Of a stretch of DNA of 64,000 nucleotides, positions 48,057 to 58,961 are shown piece by piece. The first letter of the stretch is position 1. Each line of letters opens with the position of its first letter. Position numbers and translations under genes: made by a program. The notes under the pieces are model-generated. The model did no database searches, was not told where the DNA came from, and saw only the letters and a program-made list of their open reading frames with translations. Origin of the DNA: Melastoma dodecandrum (taxonomy: Eukaryota; Streptophyta; Magnoliopsida; Myrtales; Melastomataceae); assembly GCA_029817715.1 (NCBI GenBank), contig JARUPY010000538.1:3534001-3598000 (forward strand), read 5' to 3'.

Positions 48057-48492
48057 TGCCGCCGCCGTTTGAAAGGTTAAGAGGCGCAACGGGGATCGAT
48101 GGTGTTGGGGATTTATTTGTTTGCTGAAGCAGATGTTCTCGGTTGTAGCCATCGGAAGTCGAGCTTGTCAGTGACGAGGGGGTTTCTGCCAGTTGAGGCT
48201 AAACCTACCTTGGAGGTTTTTTGCTGTCTAGAACGAAGGGGATGCTGGTGGAGGATTTTTGGGTAAGGATTTCCCATAGAAAATTTTCTCCACGGGAACG
48301 AATCAATCCCCGCGGTGAATGAATCAATTCATTCCCTTTGAGTTTTATTTCCCTTTTTTGTATAAAAGAATATATCTTTTTTTTTCCAAAAAAAAGAAGA
48401 AATTCTTTTCCTAAGAAATCAGATGATTAGTCTCTGGGGCGTAATCGTTGGTGGTGGGTGTCACCAGGGAAAAGTCAATTTCCCTTTTTATC
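48057..48492 (+). repeat. ~440-bp direct repeat, right copy
   Basis: This is the partner of 44492-44938. It ends exactly where Copia pol sequence resumes, so its right end may be the terminus of the inserted element. Confidence 0.8.
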
Positions 48493-51400
48493 AAATTTCA
48501 AAGATATATGTTTCGTTCGATCACCTTTCATATATCCTCCCTTTAATTGAGCAATGCAAGCAGCATTATCCTCATATAAAATTGTTGGAGAATTCTTATT
48601 TACGGATACGCCGCATGACCCTTGAATGTGATGTATAATTGCTTTAACCATACACATTCTCTGCTGGCTTCATGAATTGCAATAATCTCATAATGGTTAA
48701 ATGATGTGGCAGTAATTGTTTGTCTCATAAATCTCCAGGATATAGCAGTACCACAACATATAAATAAATACCATGTTTGAGATTTACCATTATGAGGGTC
48801 GGATAAATATCTTGCATCTGCGTATCCAATTAATTTTGCTTCGGGCATATACGGATAATACAATCTCATGTCCATAGTTCCTCGAAGATACCGAAAAATG
48901 TGCTTAATTACAGTCCAATGTCTCCTCGTTTGTGAAGAACTATATCTCGCTAATAAATTCACTGCAAATAATATATCAGGTTTAGTATGACTAGCAAGAT
49001 ACATTAGTGCCCTAATAGCACTAAGATATGGTACATCAGGACCAATTAGTTCTTCATCATCCATTCGAGGTCGAAATGGGTCTCTATTTACATCAAGCGA
49101 TTTCACGACCATTGGACTACTCAAGGGATGCGACTTATCCATATAAAATCTTTTTAACACTTTCGATGTATAAACAGATTGATGGAAAAAAATTACATTC
49201 TCTAAATGCTCAATCTGCAAGCCAAGACATAACTTTATTTTCCCGAGATATTTCATCTCAAATTCTTTCTTGAGGTAATCAACTGTTTCATACAGTTCAT
49301 TAATGGTTCCAATAATATTCAGATTGTTAATATAAATTGCAATTATTACAAATTGTGATCCATATCTCTTAATAAACACACATGAACATATTGAATTAGT
49401 TTGATATCCATTTTTCAATAAATATTCACTGAGACGTTTATACCACATACATCCAGATTATTTCAATCCATATAGAGATCTGCATAATTTAACTAGGTAA
49501 AAGTCTCGACGATCTAAATTATATGTTTCTGGCATTTTGAATCCTTCGGGAGTTTCATGTATATGTCGTTCTCAAGAGAGCCATATACGTATGCTATAAC
49601 GACATCCATCAATTGCATCTCTAATTTCTCATTAATTATATATGTCGTTCTCAAGATAGCCATATAAATATGTTGTAACGACATCCATCAATCGCATTTT
49701 CAATTTCTCATGAATTGATAAACTTATCAGATATCTAAATTTTGTTGCATCCACCACAGGAAAATATGTCTCCTCATAATCAATATCAGGTCTCTGCGAG
49801 AATCCCTGGGCAACAAGTCATGCCTTATGCCTGACAATATCATTTTTCTCATTTTTTTTTCGTACGAACACCCATTTGTAACCGATCGGTTTTATACCTT
49901 CAGTTGTACGGACTACAGGTCCAAAAACTTTATGTTTTGCGAGTGATTTTAATTCTGCTTCAATCGCATCTTTCCATTTTGACCAATCATTTCTTTGTCT
50001 ACATTCTAAACAGACTTTGGTTTAAGATCCACGTCTTCATTTCCAATATCGCATGTTATAGCATATGCAAAATTTTCATCGACATTGATTTCATCTCGAT
50101 TCCATCTTTTTCCAGTCAAAACATAATTTATAGAGATCTCTTCATTTTCAGGTACATGTGACTCTTCTGAAAGCATATTCTCAATGACTGGAGTCTCTTT
50201 TGGAGTAATTGTTTCTTCGGTTTGAGTCTTTACTTCTTTTCTTTTCCAAGGATTTTTATCTTTGGTATCGACTGGTCTACCACGTTTCACTTGTATTTTA
50301 GGCTCATTAGTAATACCATGTTATCCTTCTGGGACATCAATTCTTATTGGAGCATTTGTAGCTGGAATACAAGACTTAGTCACTTTCTTAGGGTCAGTAA
50401 AAGCATCAGGTAATTAATTTGCTAGATTTTGTAAGTGAATAATTTTCTGAACTTCAAGTTCAGATTGTTTTGTGTGATGATCATAGTGAGCCAATGATAA
50501 CTCATGCCAGATTATTTCTTTTTCCAACTGTTTATGTTCCCCTTTCAATGTTGGAAATGTCATTTCATCAAATTGACAATCGGAAAAACGTGTTGTAAAT
50601 ATATCTCCCGTCAACGGTTCTAAATATTTAATTATAGACGGTAATTCATATCCGACATATATCCCCAATCTCCTTTGGGGTCCCATCTTTGTGCGTTGTG
50701 GTGGAGCAATGGGTACGAATACGGCACACCCAAAAATTCTAAGATGAGATGTATTTGGTTCCTAACCATAAACTATTTTCAAAGGAGAGAACTCATTATA
50801 ATTTGTAGGTATGATGCGAATTAACACTGCCGCATGCAAAATAGCATGTCCCCAAACATGTACTAGGAGTTTTGTTCTCATAAGCAATGGTCTTACAATT
50901 AATTGAAGACGTTTTATCAATGACTCTGCAAGGCCATTTTGTGTGTGAACATGTGCTACTGGATGTTCAACACTTATCCCAATTGACATAATCATTAAAA
51001 GCTTGAGAAGTAAATTTTCCGGCATTATCAAGACGAATACATTTTATTGGACAATCCGGGAAATGAAGTCGTAATTTGATAATTTGAGCAAGTAATCTTG
51101 CAAATGCTTGATTACGAGTTGATAATAAACATGCATGGGACCATCAAATATCTGAATGGTCCACATGGTGGATGAATAGACCAACATATATCACATTGTA
51201 TTCTTTCAAGAAATTTCAAGGGTTCAACCCTGATTTTCGATGGTGATGGCCTTATTATTAACTTCCCTTGGGAACTAGCGGCACATGAAAATTCATTAGG
51301 GAGAAAAATCTTCTGATTATTCAATGAATGCCCACACGAATGATTAATTATTCTTTGCATCATTATAGCTCCAGCATGCCCCAATCGATCATGCAATGTA

Positions 51401-51834
51401 ATAAAATTATTTTGATCGACAAACTTCTGGTTTGTAACAGCATGTACTTCTCCAACACTTATATTTGTAAAATATAGTCCAGAGGAAACTGCGGGTAGTT
51501 TTTCTAATATACATTTCTTACCCGAGATGATATTTGTAATACATAAATATTCTTTTTCATTTTCATTTGAAGTCTTAATGTGATATCCATTTCTCCGGAT
51601 ATCTTTAAAACTCAATAAATTTATCTGAGACTTAGAGGAATATAGCGCATTATCGATACAAATATGTGTTCCTCTAGATAATAAGATATTTGTTCTTCCA
51701 GAGCCCTCAATGATTTTTGTACTTCCAGATATCGTATTAACACTTGTTTTGTTCATTACCAAGACGGTAAAGAATTTCTTGCTTTTCAAAATATTATACG
51801 TTGATGTGTTGCGCTGTCTACGAGAAAAATACAT
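48493..51834 (-). pseudogene. Copia gag-pol polyprotein remains
   Basis: Reading leftward from 51834, a pre-integrase/gag-proximal part (VDQNNFITLHDRLGHAGAIM, with the HxxLGH motif) is followed by integrase core pieces (VEHPVAHVHTQNGLAESLIK, then PTNYNEFSPLKIVYG). Next come the IFGCAVFV..GPQRRLGIYVGYE region and reverse transcriptase (48600-49448: QFVIIAIYINNLNIIG, MKYLGKIKLCLGLQIE, YLSAIRALMYLASHTKPDI). It ends in RNase H (ISLKF). Several stops and frameshifts occur. The catalytic YVDD of reverse transcriptase reads YINN, so it cannot be active. Confidence 0.88.
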
Positions 51835-52237
51835 TTTTCATTAGTGGAGGATTCGCTTCCGGGAACTTTCATTTTTTTGCTGACTAATTACACAGTGTCT
51901 TTCCCTTCTAGGGATCGAGAAAATCGAGGATTCTCTTCTGGGAATCGAGTATCTACTTTTGGGAAATGATGATTCACTTATAGGGATTGATGATCGATGA
52001 TCCACTTCTGGGGACGATGAATCCGCTTATGGGAATCGTGGATCCGCTTCGAGGGATCGAGACTTGGTACGAATAAACTTTTCGATAATTAAAATATTGA
52101 AATAACATGTAGGATTACCATTTGCAAACTCCACATAATCGTTGATTTAGCGCCCTTTGAATTCGTGAAGGATATTGCATACGCTCGTTGTTTCCTTTTC
52201 TTTCCTCGCTTTCCGGTATAGGTTCGTGCTGATAACG

Positions 52238-52419
52238 TGAACGGGAAAAAGGAAAAAGAAAAACGAGAGAATATGGAGAGAAAATGAGGGGAGAATTTTT
52301 TTAGTGATTTTCAAGATTATTATACATATACAATAGATATCCCTTCTATTTATAGAGATTTTACAACAAAAAGAATCTAACGAATCGTTACAATAAATGG
52401 CATTCACACTATGTTTACA
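52238..52419 (-). repeat. Copia right (5') LTR
   Basis: 182 bp, TG..CA. It shares ATAGATATCCCTTCTATTTA and the AACGAGAGAATAT.GAGAGAAAA block with 40653-40848. Confidence 0.75.
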
Positions 52420-52512
52420 ATATTATTATAATTTTTATAATTAAAAAAACTTTGAAATCAGTGGAAAGAGTACTAGAAAAAAAAAAGGTCATTAAAAAGT
52501 TCTCATTATAAG

Positions 52513-53048
52513 TAGGGGTGAGCAAAATTTTCGAAGTCCGAAATCCGAGTCCGATATCCGATGCTTTTATCGGATTCGGATTCGGATATTTTTAGTTTCA
52601 GACTCGGATTCGGACTTATTCGAAGCTTAAATTTCGGAATCGGACTTGGATTCGGATTCTACAATAAAAAATCGGACAATCCGAATATCCGAAAAATTAT
52701 CATTTTATTATAGTTTTTTGCCCATGTTAGCTTTGAGGGAGCGACTGTCTCGACGACCTCTCCCTTCCCCTAGCGACCACTCTCTTTCCTAGCAACCTCT
52801 CCCTTTCCGCGGCAACCTCTCCCCGTCGACCTCTCCTCTTCCCTTGGCATTGGACTCGGATTAGTTTGGACTAAACTTTGAATTCGAAATTTTCGGATTA
52901 TCCGAATTCAGAGTCCGAATTATTTTCGGATTCAGAAATTATCTAAAATCGGATTCGGATTCGAACTTCAACAAATAAAATTCGAAAGTTCGGATTTTGA
53001 TAAAATTCTGACTCGAATATCCGAGTCTGATCCGAATGCTCACCCCTA
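52513..53048. mobile_element. hAT-type non-autonomous element (MITE-like)
   Basis: The terminal inverted repeat is TAGGGGTGAGCA / TGCTCACCCCTA, and a perfect 8-bp target duplication ATTATAAG lies at 52505-52512 and 53049-53056. These are diagnostic of hAT elements. Most of the 536 bp is made of overlapping TCCGAATCCGA / TCGGATTCGGA words on both strands, so it can fold on itself. A short CT-rich unrelated core lies near 52730-52850. It is non-coding. Confidence 0.9.
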
Positions 53049-53187
53049 ATTATAAGTTCTTGATAGAAAGAACAATGCCCCCAATCAGGAAATTAGTGGA
53101 AAAAGGGACCAAGAAAAAGTTTACCCAAAATCATTACTCACCGCGTTTTCAATCAGTTGACATCCCAAAACCAAAATCAAACCGAAC

Positions 53188-54103
53188 GGTGAAGGCTAAC
53201 GTCCCATGAGGGGACGTCCCCCCCATTGTACTAATTTCACCCGAAATTAGTACAATGTACAAACAAAATTAGTACAGTTTGTTATTACTACAATTGTACT
53301 AACAAAAATTTGTACAATGTACAAACGTTGTATTAGTACATGGTTCGTACATTGTACTAATTTTTTTAGTACAATTGTAGAAATTACAAATGTACTAATG
53401 TGTACAAAACTTTTACTATGCAGGTTTGTACAATATGTACAAACGCTTTACTAGTACACGTTTGTACATTGTTCTAATTTTTATTAGTACATTTGTAGTA
53501 ATTACAAACTGTACTAATTTCGTTTGTACATTTACTGTTCTAATTAGTACTAAATTATGGTTTTCGAGAGCCGGTACGCACTTCGTACTAATTTTATTGA
53601 ATTTTTTTGTACATTGTACAAACCACATTAGTACAGTTTGTAATTACTATAATTGTACTAATTATTTTTAGAACAATTGTAGTTATTACAAACTATACTA
53701 ATTTTGTTTATATAATGTACAAAAAATTCAAAAAATTAGTACGAAGTGCGTAACGGCTCTCGGAAACCCTAATTTAGTACTAATTAGAACAGTAAATGTA
53801 CATACAAATTAGTACAGTTTGTAATTATTACAAATGTACTAATGAAAATTAGTACAATGTATAAACGTGTATTAATATAGTGTTTGTACATTATACAAAC
53901 CAGTACAGTAAAACTTCTATACATATTAGTACATTTATAATTACTATAATTATACTAAAAAAAGTTAATATAATGTACAAACCATGTATTGTATATTATA
54001 TTAATTTTTGTTAATACAATTATAATAATAATAAACTTTACTAATTTAATTTTTACATTGTACTAATTTCGTGAGGACGTCTACGGGACCTTTGCCGCGT
54101 CCC
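53188..54103. mobile_element. Giant-hairpin MULE-like element with TTAGTACA array
   Basis: The whole 916 bp is one inverted repeat with its centre near 53650. Matched internal pairs include GAGAGCCGGTACGCACTTCG (53569) against its inverted partner near 53742. The ends read GGTGAAGGCTAACGTCCC (left) and GGGACGCGGCAAAGGTCCC (right, reverse complement). The flanks are AAACCGAAC (53179-53187) and GAACCGAAC (54104-54112): 8 bases identical, or 9 with one mismatch. The arms are built of TTAGTACA/TGTACTAA words. The right arm has more A/T substitutions. No cargo and no gene are present; frames inside are repeat-derived. Confidence 0.72.
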
Positions 54104-54112
54104 GAACCGAAC

Positions 54113-54771
54113 ACCACTTCTCCTCAGGTCCACTCTTTCTCTCTTCATTTCAAACTTGGAACTGGGGTTCCCTTCGTCTCTGTTGCTGTCTTTTTCCCCT
54201 CCTCATTCCCCATCATCTCTCTCCTCGTGAAAAAGTACCCGTTTGCATTACAGTCCAACACGATCCCTCGTAGGAAAGGAAAACGACCCCTGCCTTGTGC
54301 TGCTCCCCGGTGCTGTACCCCCCCCCCCCCCCCCCTCCCTCCCCCTCCCTCCGCCCTTTTCCTTGTGCTCTCGCTTATTTATAAAAAAATAGAAGGAAAA
54401 AAAGTTTCCCCAGATTCTCCAGCGACGTCGTTATATAGTTTATTGAGGATCTTTGGGACTCACCCGCTTGATAAAGATTCAAACTTGATCGGTGGAAACC
54501 GCTGTTTTTAGTGTCGGTTGAGTTGGATTGGATCTCGAGTGTGAGTGGGAGCGGTTGTTGTGGTGATGATTATTATGGTGACGACGGTGGTGGTTTTCTG
54601 ATTTTGGGGTAGTGTAAGGAGGGTGTTTTTTTTTTCTTTGCGAGAAAGGATTGTCTTGTGGCGTTTGTCTTATATGGGTGGTGAAGTGGATTGGGTCTCG
54701 AGATTTTCTCTTTCGGGATCGAAGGGGTTGATTGGTTGCAGAGGGTGTAGTTTGGTTGGAGTTCTTGGGAG
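54113..54771 (+). other. Upstream/leader region of the GH17 gene
   Basis: A pyrimidine-rich segment has a run of about 20 C near 54319-54339, then TTATTTATAAAAAAATAG near 54375, a possible TATA element about 390 bp from the ATG. The frame 54071-54511 is proline-rich because of the C run and is not supported. Confidence 0.4.
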
Positions 54772-57017
54772 ATGAGACGGTCGGAGGAGTTTTTCCAGTT
54801 GATTTTGGGGGCGTTGTTCTTGATGGGTTTCGCCCACCAGCCTTTTCTTGGTGAGGGTTTTAATCCATTTCTTCGACTTTGGTTTAGGTCCCTGATATTC
54901 CTCTTTCCTTTCTGTCAGTTTTGGATTGGGTTTTGATTTGATCTTTTCTGTGGAAACTGACTGTCTATCTTGATGAATTGAAGATATATAGGTTCATCGT
55001 TTCCTTTTAGTAACTTCAACTTCTTGTCGAAATTATGGAAGGCGGATGCTGTTTTGTGACCCTTGGGATCATTCTATAGGCGTAAAAATTTTAACTCTCT
55101 GAACCGAGTTTATCTCATAGTTCTTCTCTGATCATGCCAAGATTGACTTTTCGGGATGTTCTTTCTGCTATTCTGTTTGAATTGCCCTGTCTGGTGCTAG
55201 TTTTTATTCTGGGTTATCTGGTTGCATTTTCTTGCGACAAGGATGGTCTGATTAGTTCGTGAGAACTTATGTACCTGGTATGCCATTTCTTATATTTTTC
55301 TGTTTAATTTTGCAGCCTGGGGCAACTCACATGCATTCGTTGGGACTTATGGGATAAATTATGGGAGGATAGCAGACAACATTCCTTCTCCTGATGAAGT
55401 TGTTGCTCTTCTCAGAGCAGCAAAGATAAGGAATGTGCGTATTTATGACTTCAATCATAGCGTCCTCCAAGCATTTAGTGGAACCGGGCTCGATTTAGTT
55501 GTCGGGCTCCCGAATGGTTACTTAAATGATATGAATGCTAGCCAGGATCATGCCATGACCTGGGTTAAGGAGAATGTGCAGGCGTTTCTCCCCAAGACAC
55601 GGATCCGTGGAATCGCAATAGGAAATGAGGTTTTGGGAGGTGGGGATATGGAACTATGGACCGTTCTTTTGGGAGCAGCCAAGAATATCTACAATGCTGT
55701 TAAGGAGCTCAAGTTAGATGATGTCGTTCAAATCACTACTGCACATTCGCAGGCAGTGTTTGTCAATTCATACCCTCCTTCTTCGTGTAAGTTCAGTAGC
55801 AATATTGCCCAGTACATGAAGCCGCTGTTGGAATTTTTTCAGGAGGTCGGATCTCCGTTTTGCTTAAATGCATATCCCTTCCTGGCCTATATGAGTGATC
55901 CCTCAAATATCGACATCAATTATGCTCTCTTCCAGCCAACCCAGGGTATTTATGATCTGAAAACCAATCTGCATTATGACAACATGCTTGACGCTCAAAT
56001 TGATGCCGCGTATGCCGCTTTGGAAGATGCCGGCTACAAAAAGATGGAAGTTATAGTCACAGAAACAGGCTGGGCATCCCGAGGAGATAGCAATGAGGCT
56101 GCTGCTAATGTGAGTAATGCAAGAACATATAATTATAATCTACGGAAGAGGCTTGCAAAGAGGAAGGGGACTCCTTTGAGACCGAAGAACATAGTGAAGG
56201 CGTATATTTTTGCATTGTTTAATGAGTATTTGAAACCCGGTCCAACATCTGAGAGGAATTTTGGGCTCTTTAAAGCAGATGGAAGTATCGCGTACGATAT
56301 AGGATTCCGTGGTCTACAGTCGTCTTCGGCCACTGTGCAAATTCGTTTGAAGGTACAAAACCTAGATCTAGTCAAATGTCGAGACTGTTTTGGGGTCTTA
56401 ACTGTTTCATTTTGGTTAACTTATTTGCTATTTCCGGTAGTCCTGGCTCATTGCCAGTGGAAGAGGATGCATATAGCTAAGACTCCATGCCATTATAAAA
56501 TATTTTTTGGGATGCATCGCCAGGCATTGAATGGGTGACCTTTGTTTGTTCTTGAATCATGGTTCTCAACTCCCGTTTACAGAAGCTCTGACACACTTTA
56601 TATCCATAAGGTTTAGTGCACAATTATTTCAAGTGCATCAATTAGGACATGCAATTCGAGGAGTTTGCTCCTCATATCGACGCTTTGCAGTTCAAATCAC
56701 TTGAAACTTATATCCATTTAGTGTTTACATTCCCAACATGGTCCGTCGCGCTAGTTTTCTTTGTCCTGGGAGTCTCTTTCATCGTTTGACATTATAAATT
56801 TGGCTTCTTTGCTTCCATTACTGGTGTGTTCTTCAATACAATTGCAAACCCAATCAGGTTAAGTCATGCAGGGTGTCAATGTTGATTAAAATTGGAAATT
56901 ATTTTGATTTTGTTATTTTCTTCTTTGCAGGATCTCCAAGTTCGACTCTTGTTTGGTTCAGACGCATTTGTGTTGTTAGCGGCTTCCTCCATTACACTTA
57001 TACTATTGAGATCTTGA
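54772..57017 (+). CDS. Glucan endo-1,3-beta-glucosidase (GH17), GPI-type
   Basis: Three exons, 54772-54850, 55316-56352 and 56931-57017, with GT-AG introns of 465 and 578 bp, give 400 residues. It hydrolyses callose-type beta-1,3-glucan at the cell surface (family role). MRRSEEFFQLILGALFLMGF is a signal peptide. The mature part starts VGTYGINYGRIADNIPSPDE. Catalytic Glu residues are visible in GIAIGNEVL (about E131, acid/base) and IVTETGWASRGDS (about E276, nucleophile). FALFNEYLKPGP..ERNFGLF and SIAYDIGF complete the GH17 barrel. No X8/CBM43 domain follows. After splicing, a C-terminal hydrophobic stretch (DAFVLLAASSITLILLRS) suggests a GPI-anchor signal. Reading through the last intron would give a different hydrophobic tail ending at 56538. 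The gene looks intact. Confidence 0.92.
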
Positions 57018-58311
57018 AGGTCAATTAAATTGGACATTCAACAATAGAGGCCAATGTAGTTAGTTACTGCTCGGAGACTCGATATTGAATAAAGATGTAG
57101 TTCATTTTTCCATATTATTCCAGTTTGAAGTTGCCTGAGTTATTCTGCTTTCCGCAACTGTATATTTCGAGAATCCCAGTGGCTTAAAGTGATCCATGAC
57201 TTGCATCTCGATACTGGGTTTGACAGGCCATCGCATATTTTAGTTAGATCTCTGTTTGCACTTTAGAAGTTGGATCTGCAGGTGGAATTATGGTATATGG
57301 ATTTATAATGTGTATATACTCCATTGCCATTTGTCGGGTTCCTTATCTTATCTCCTGATTTTTAATGGTTTCATGAGTCGTGGTCGAGGTCCATTACCTA
57401 TCTGGGTCGTTATGAGATATACTTAATTATAAGAGGTTGTTGAACCCCGTTATCTTTTTATTGTTTTTCTTTTCGTGCCGTGTATCAGTTCTCCTGGTAT
57501 AGTGATTTTAAAAATGCTTCTTAACTCTATGATGGACTAGTATGATGGACTAGTGACGGCTTATTTTAGAGATAAAGTAGACTGTGGACAGTAATATCGT
57601 TGTATATTGCCTGCATCATGTATGACATGATGGTGCTCTCGATGAGTTCATGGTGATGGTGATCTGTTTTCTCAATGGCTCTCCTTTGCTATGAAGGCCT
57701 TATTATGCCTGTGAACACTAGTCAACGCATGACTGCATCACGCATTACATCATGGCGGTGAGAATCACCATAGAAGCAGGTAAAACATGTGTATGTTAGC
57801 AGGGGAGGAGCTGCTGATGTTGTTGCTTAAAGAATCCATCCGTCCGTCTTCGGATGAAGTTTTTTATTTATGAATTAGTCTTTTCATAGAAGGACGAGCC
57901 TCTGTGCTCTAACAAAGTCGTCCGGGCCTTTTGGTCGCTAGTTTGAGACGTAAAAGCAGGCTCCTCTCGTATGATCTAAGTTGATTATATACATGATGTG
58001 CGTGCTGAAAAAGCTATGAATCTGGAACCATCCCGGTGATGGAATCATGTATTGCATACGCCTCCCTCTCCAGTAACAAAGTCTACATCTAAGGCGTGGT
58101 TGCATTGTTTTGCAGACGTTGGAACTGCGTGAGGGCGGCGAATGTGTCGGCTGAAGACTAATGGTTTTATATTTTCTAGTTTGCCAGATAATGATTCTAC
58201 CAATTCCAACTGCTCTTACAGTCAACAATCGGCCAATTCTCGGCCTTGCTTACAATTACGGTGCCTATCCTAGTCGATACAAACTACCTAACCGAGAAAA
58301 TCCTCACCTCC
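57018..58311. other. 3' region of the GH17 gene and spacer
   Basis: No gene was recognised. A short tandem duplication (TATGATGGACTAG) lies near 57529-57553. The minus frame 57938-58228 shows no known motif. Confidence 0.4.
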
Positions 58312-58318
58312 ATATAAG
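58312..58318 (+). promoter_or_regulatory. Possible TATA box of the phytocyanin gene
   Basis: ATATAAG lies about 55 bp upstream of the ATG at 58372. It is a weak TATA match, and spacing supports it. Confidence 0.35.
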
Positions 58319-58371
58319 CACGCTTGGGTTCACGCTCTCATTCTCACACCAGACCAGAAACTACTCTAGAT

Positions 58372-58961
58372 ATGGCAAATAAGGCCTTTTGCATCGTTTC
58401 AGCTTTAACAGCAACCATGAGCATGGTCTTCCGTAGCATCAGTGCGACGAATTATACAGTCGGGGATAGTTTTGGATGGAATACCCCTTCTAATGGCGTC
58501 TCCACGTACACTACCTGGGCCAGCGGGCACACCTTCCACGTGGGTGATGTCCTAGGTAACGAGAGCATATACGAACTGCCTCGTGGGAGCGTGTAACTAT
58601 AATCTGTTCCTTTTCTTTGTCTGCAGTGTTCAATTTCGTGACAGGAAACCATGATGTGGCGAGGGTGACGCAGTCCGACTACAACAACTGCAACACGGGA
58701 TCCCCACTGTCGATTATGACGACCTCGCCAGTGGATTACATTCTCAACGTGACGGGATCGTACTACTTTATATGTACATACCACTGCAGCCAGGGACAGA
58801 AGGTACAAGTCACCGTAGACTCATCCTCAGGGACAACATACGGGCCTCCGCCTCCGCCCCTGCCGCCACGAAGCTCCGCATCCTCTACGAGCACCGCACA
58901 TGCTGTGGCTTCATGCGTCGTGTCCATAGTTTTGCAGAAACTTGCGTACGGTCGGATATAG
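58372..58961 (+). CDS. Phytocyanin (blue copper-type cupredoxin)
   Basis: Two exons, 58372-58555 and 58627-58961, split by a 71-bp GT-AG intron at the usual phytocyanin position (within HVGDVL-VFNF), give 172 residues. A signal peptide (about residues 1-25) precedes ATNYTVGDSFGWNTPS and YTTWASGHTFHVGD. Candidate copper ligands are His in GNHDVARV, Cys in YYFIC, His in TYHC and Gln in CSQGQKV, a stellacyanin-like set. The disulfide Cys pair is YNNC and YHC. The Cys-to-His loop is two residues shorter than the usual CxxxxH (here CTYH), so copper geometry could differ. A GPPPPPLPP linker and a C-terminal hydrophobic AVASCVVSIVL suggest a GPI anchor. It is secreted to the apoplast/plasma membrane by family analogy. 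Confidence 0.9.

Larger units (their letters stand above)
42379..48492. mobile_element. About 6.1 kb of other repeats inserted in Copia pol
   Basis: Both borders are set by pol sequence on either side. The part from about 42.7 to 45.30 kb belongs to the same LTR family as 17666-19706, here in plus orientation, and ends GGTATTACA at about 45301. The rest (45.3-48.05 kb) has no recognisable gene. It contains two diverged ~220-bp direct units near 47130-47340 and 47350-47600 (AACAAGTRAGTTCATGTRAC blocks). A 64-bp unit is repeated twice in tandem at 43338-43465. No protein domain was recognised in frames such as 46809-47219 minus or 42346-42669 plus. No clear target duplication was found. Confidence 0.6.
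40653..52419 (-). mobile_element. Nested Copia-type LTR retrotransposon, decayed
   Basis: The element runs right to left. The right LTR is 52238-52419 (182 bp, TG..CA). A primer-binding-like site TATCAGCACGAACC lies at 52221-52234. The pol remains occupy 48493-51834 and 42185-42378. A polypurine tract (AAGGGGGAG in the element sense, near 42171-42179) adjoins the left LTR. The left LTR (40653-42168) is interrupted by another LTR at 40849-42147. Both LTRs share the ATAGATATCCCTTCTATTTA block. The gag region is nearly gone, since only about 0.4 kb separates PBS and pol. Pol is split by about 6.1 kb. No target duplication was identified. Confidence 0.85.

Noticed and set aside
54071..54511. 146-codon proline-rich frame upstream of the GH17 gene
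   Set aside because: It depends on a long C run, starts inside the mobile element, and has no family features.
55435..56538. GH17 frame ending at 56538
   Set aside because: The start lies inside the domain and the end runs into an intron. Splicing at 56352/56931 gives a better hydrophobic GPI-type C-terminus.
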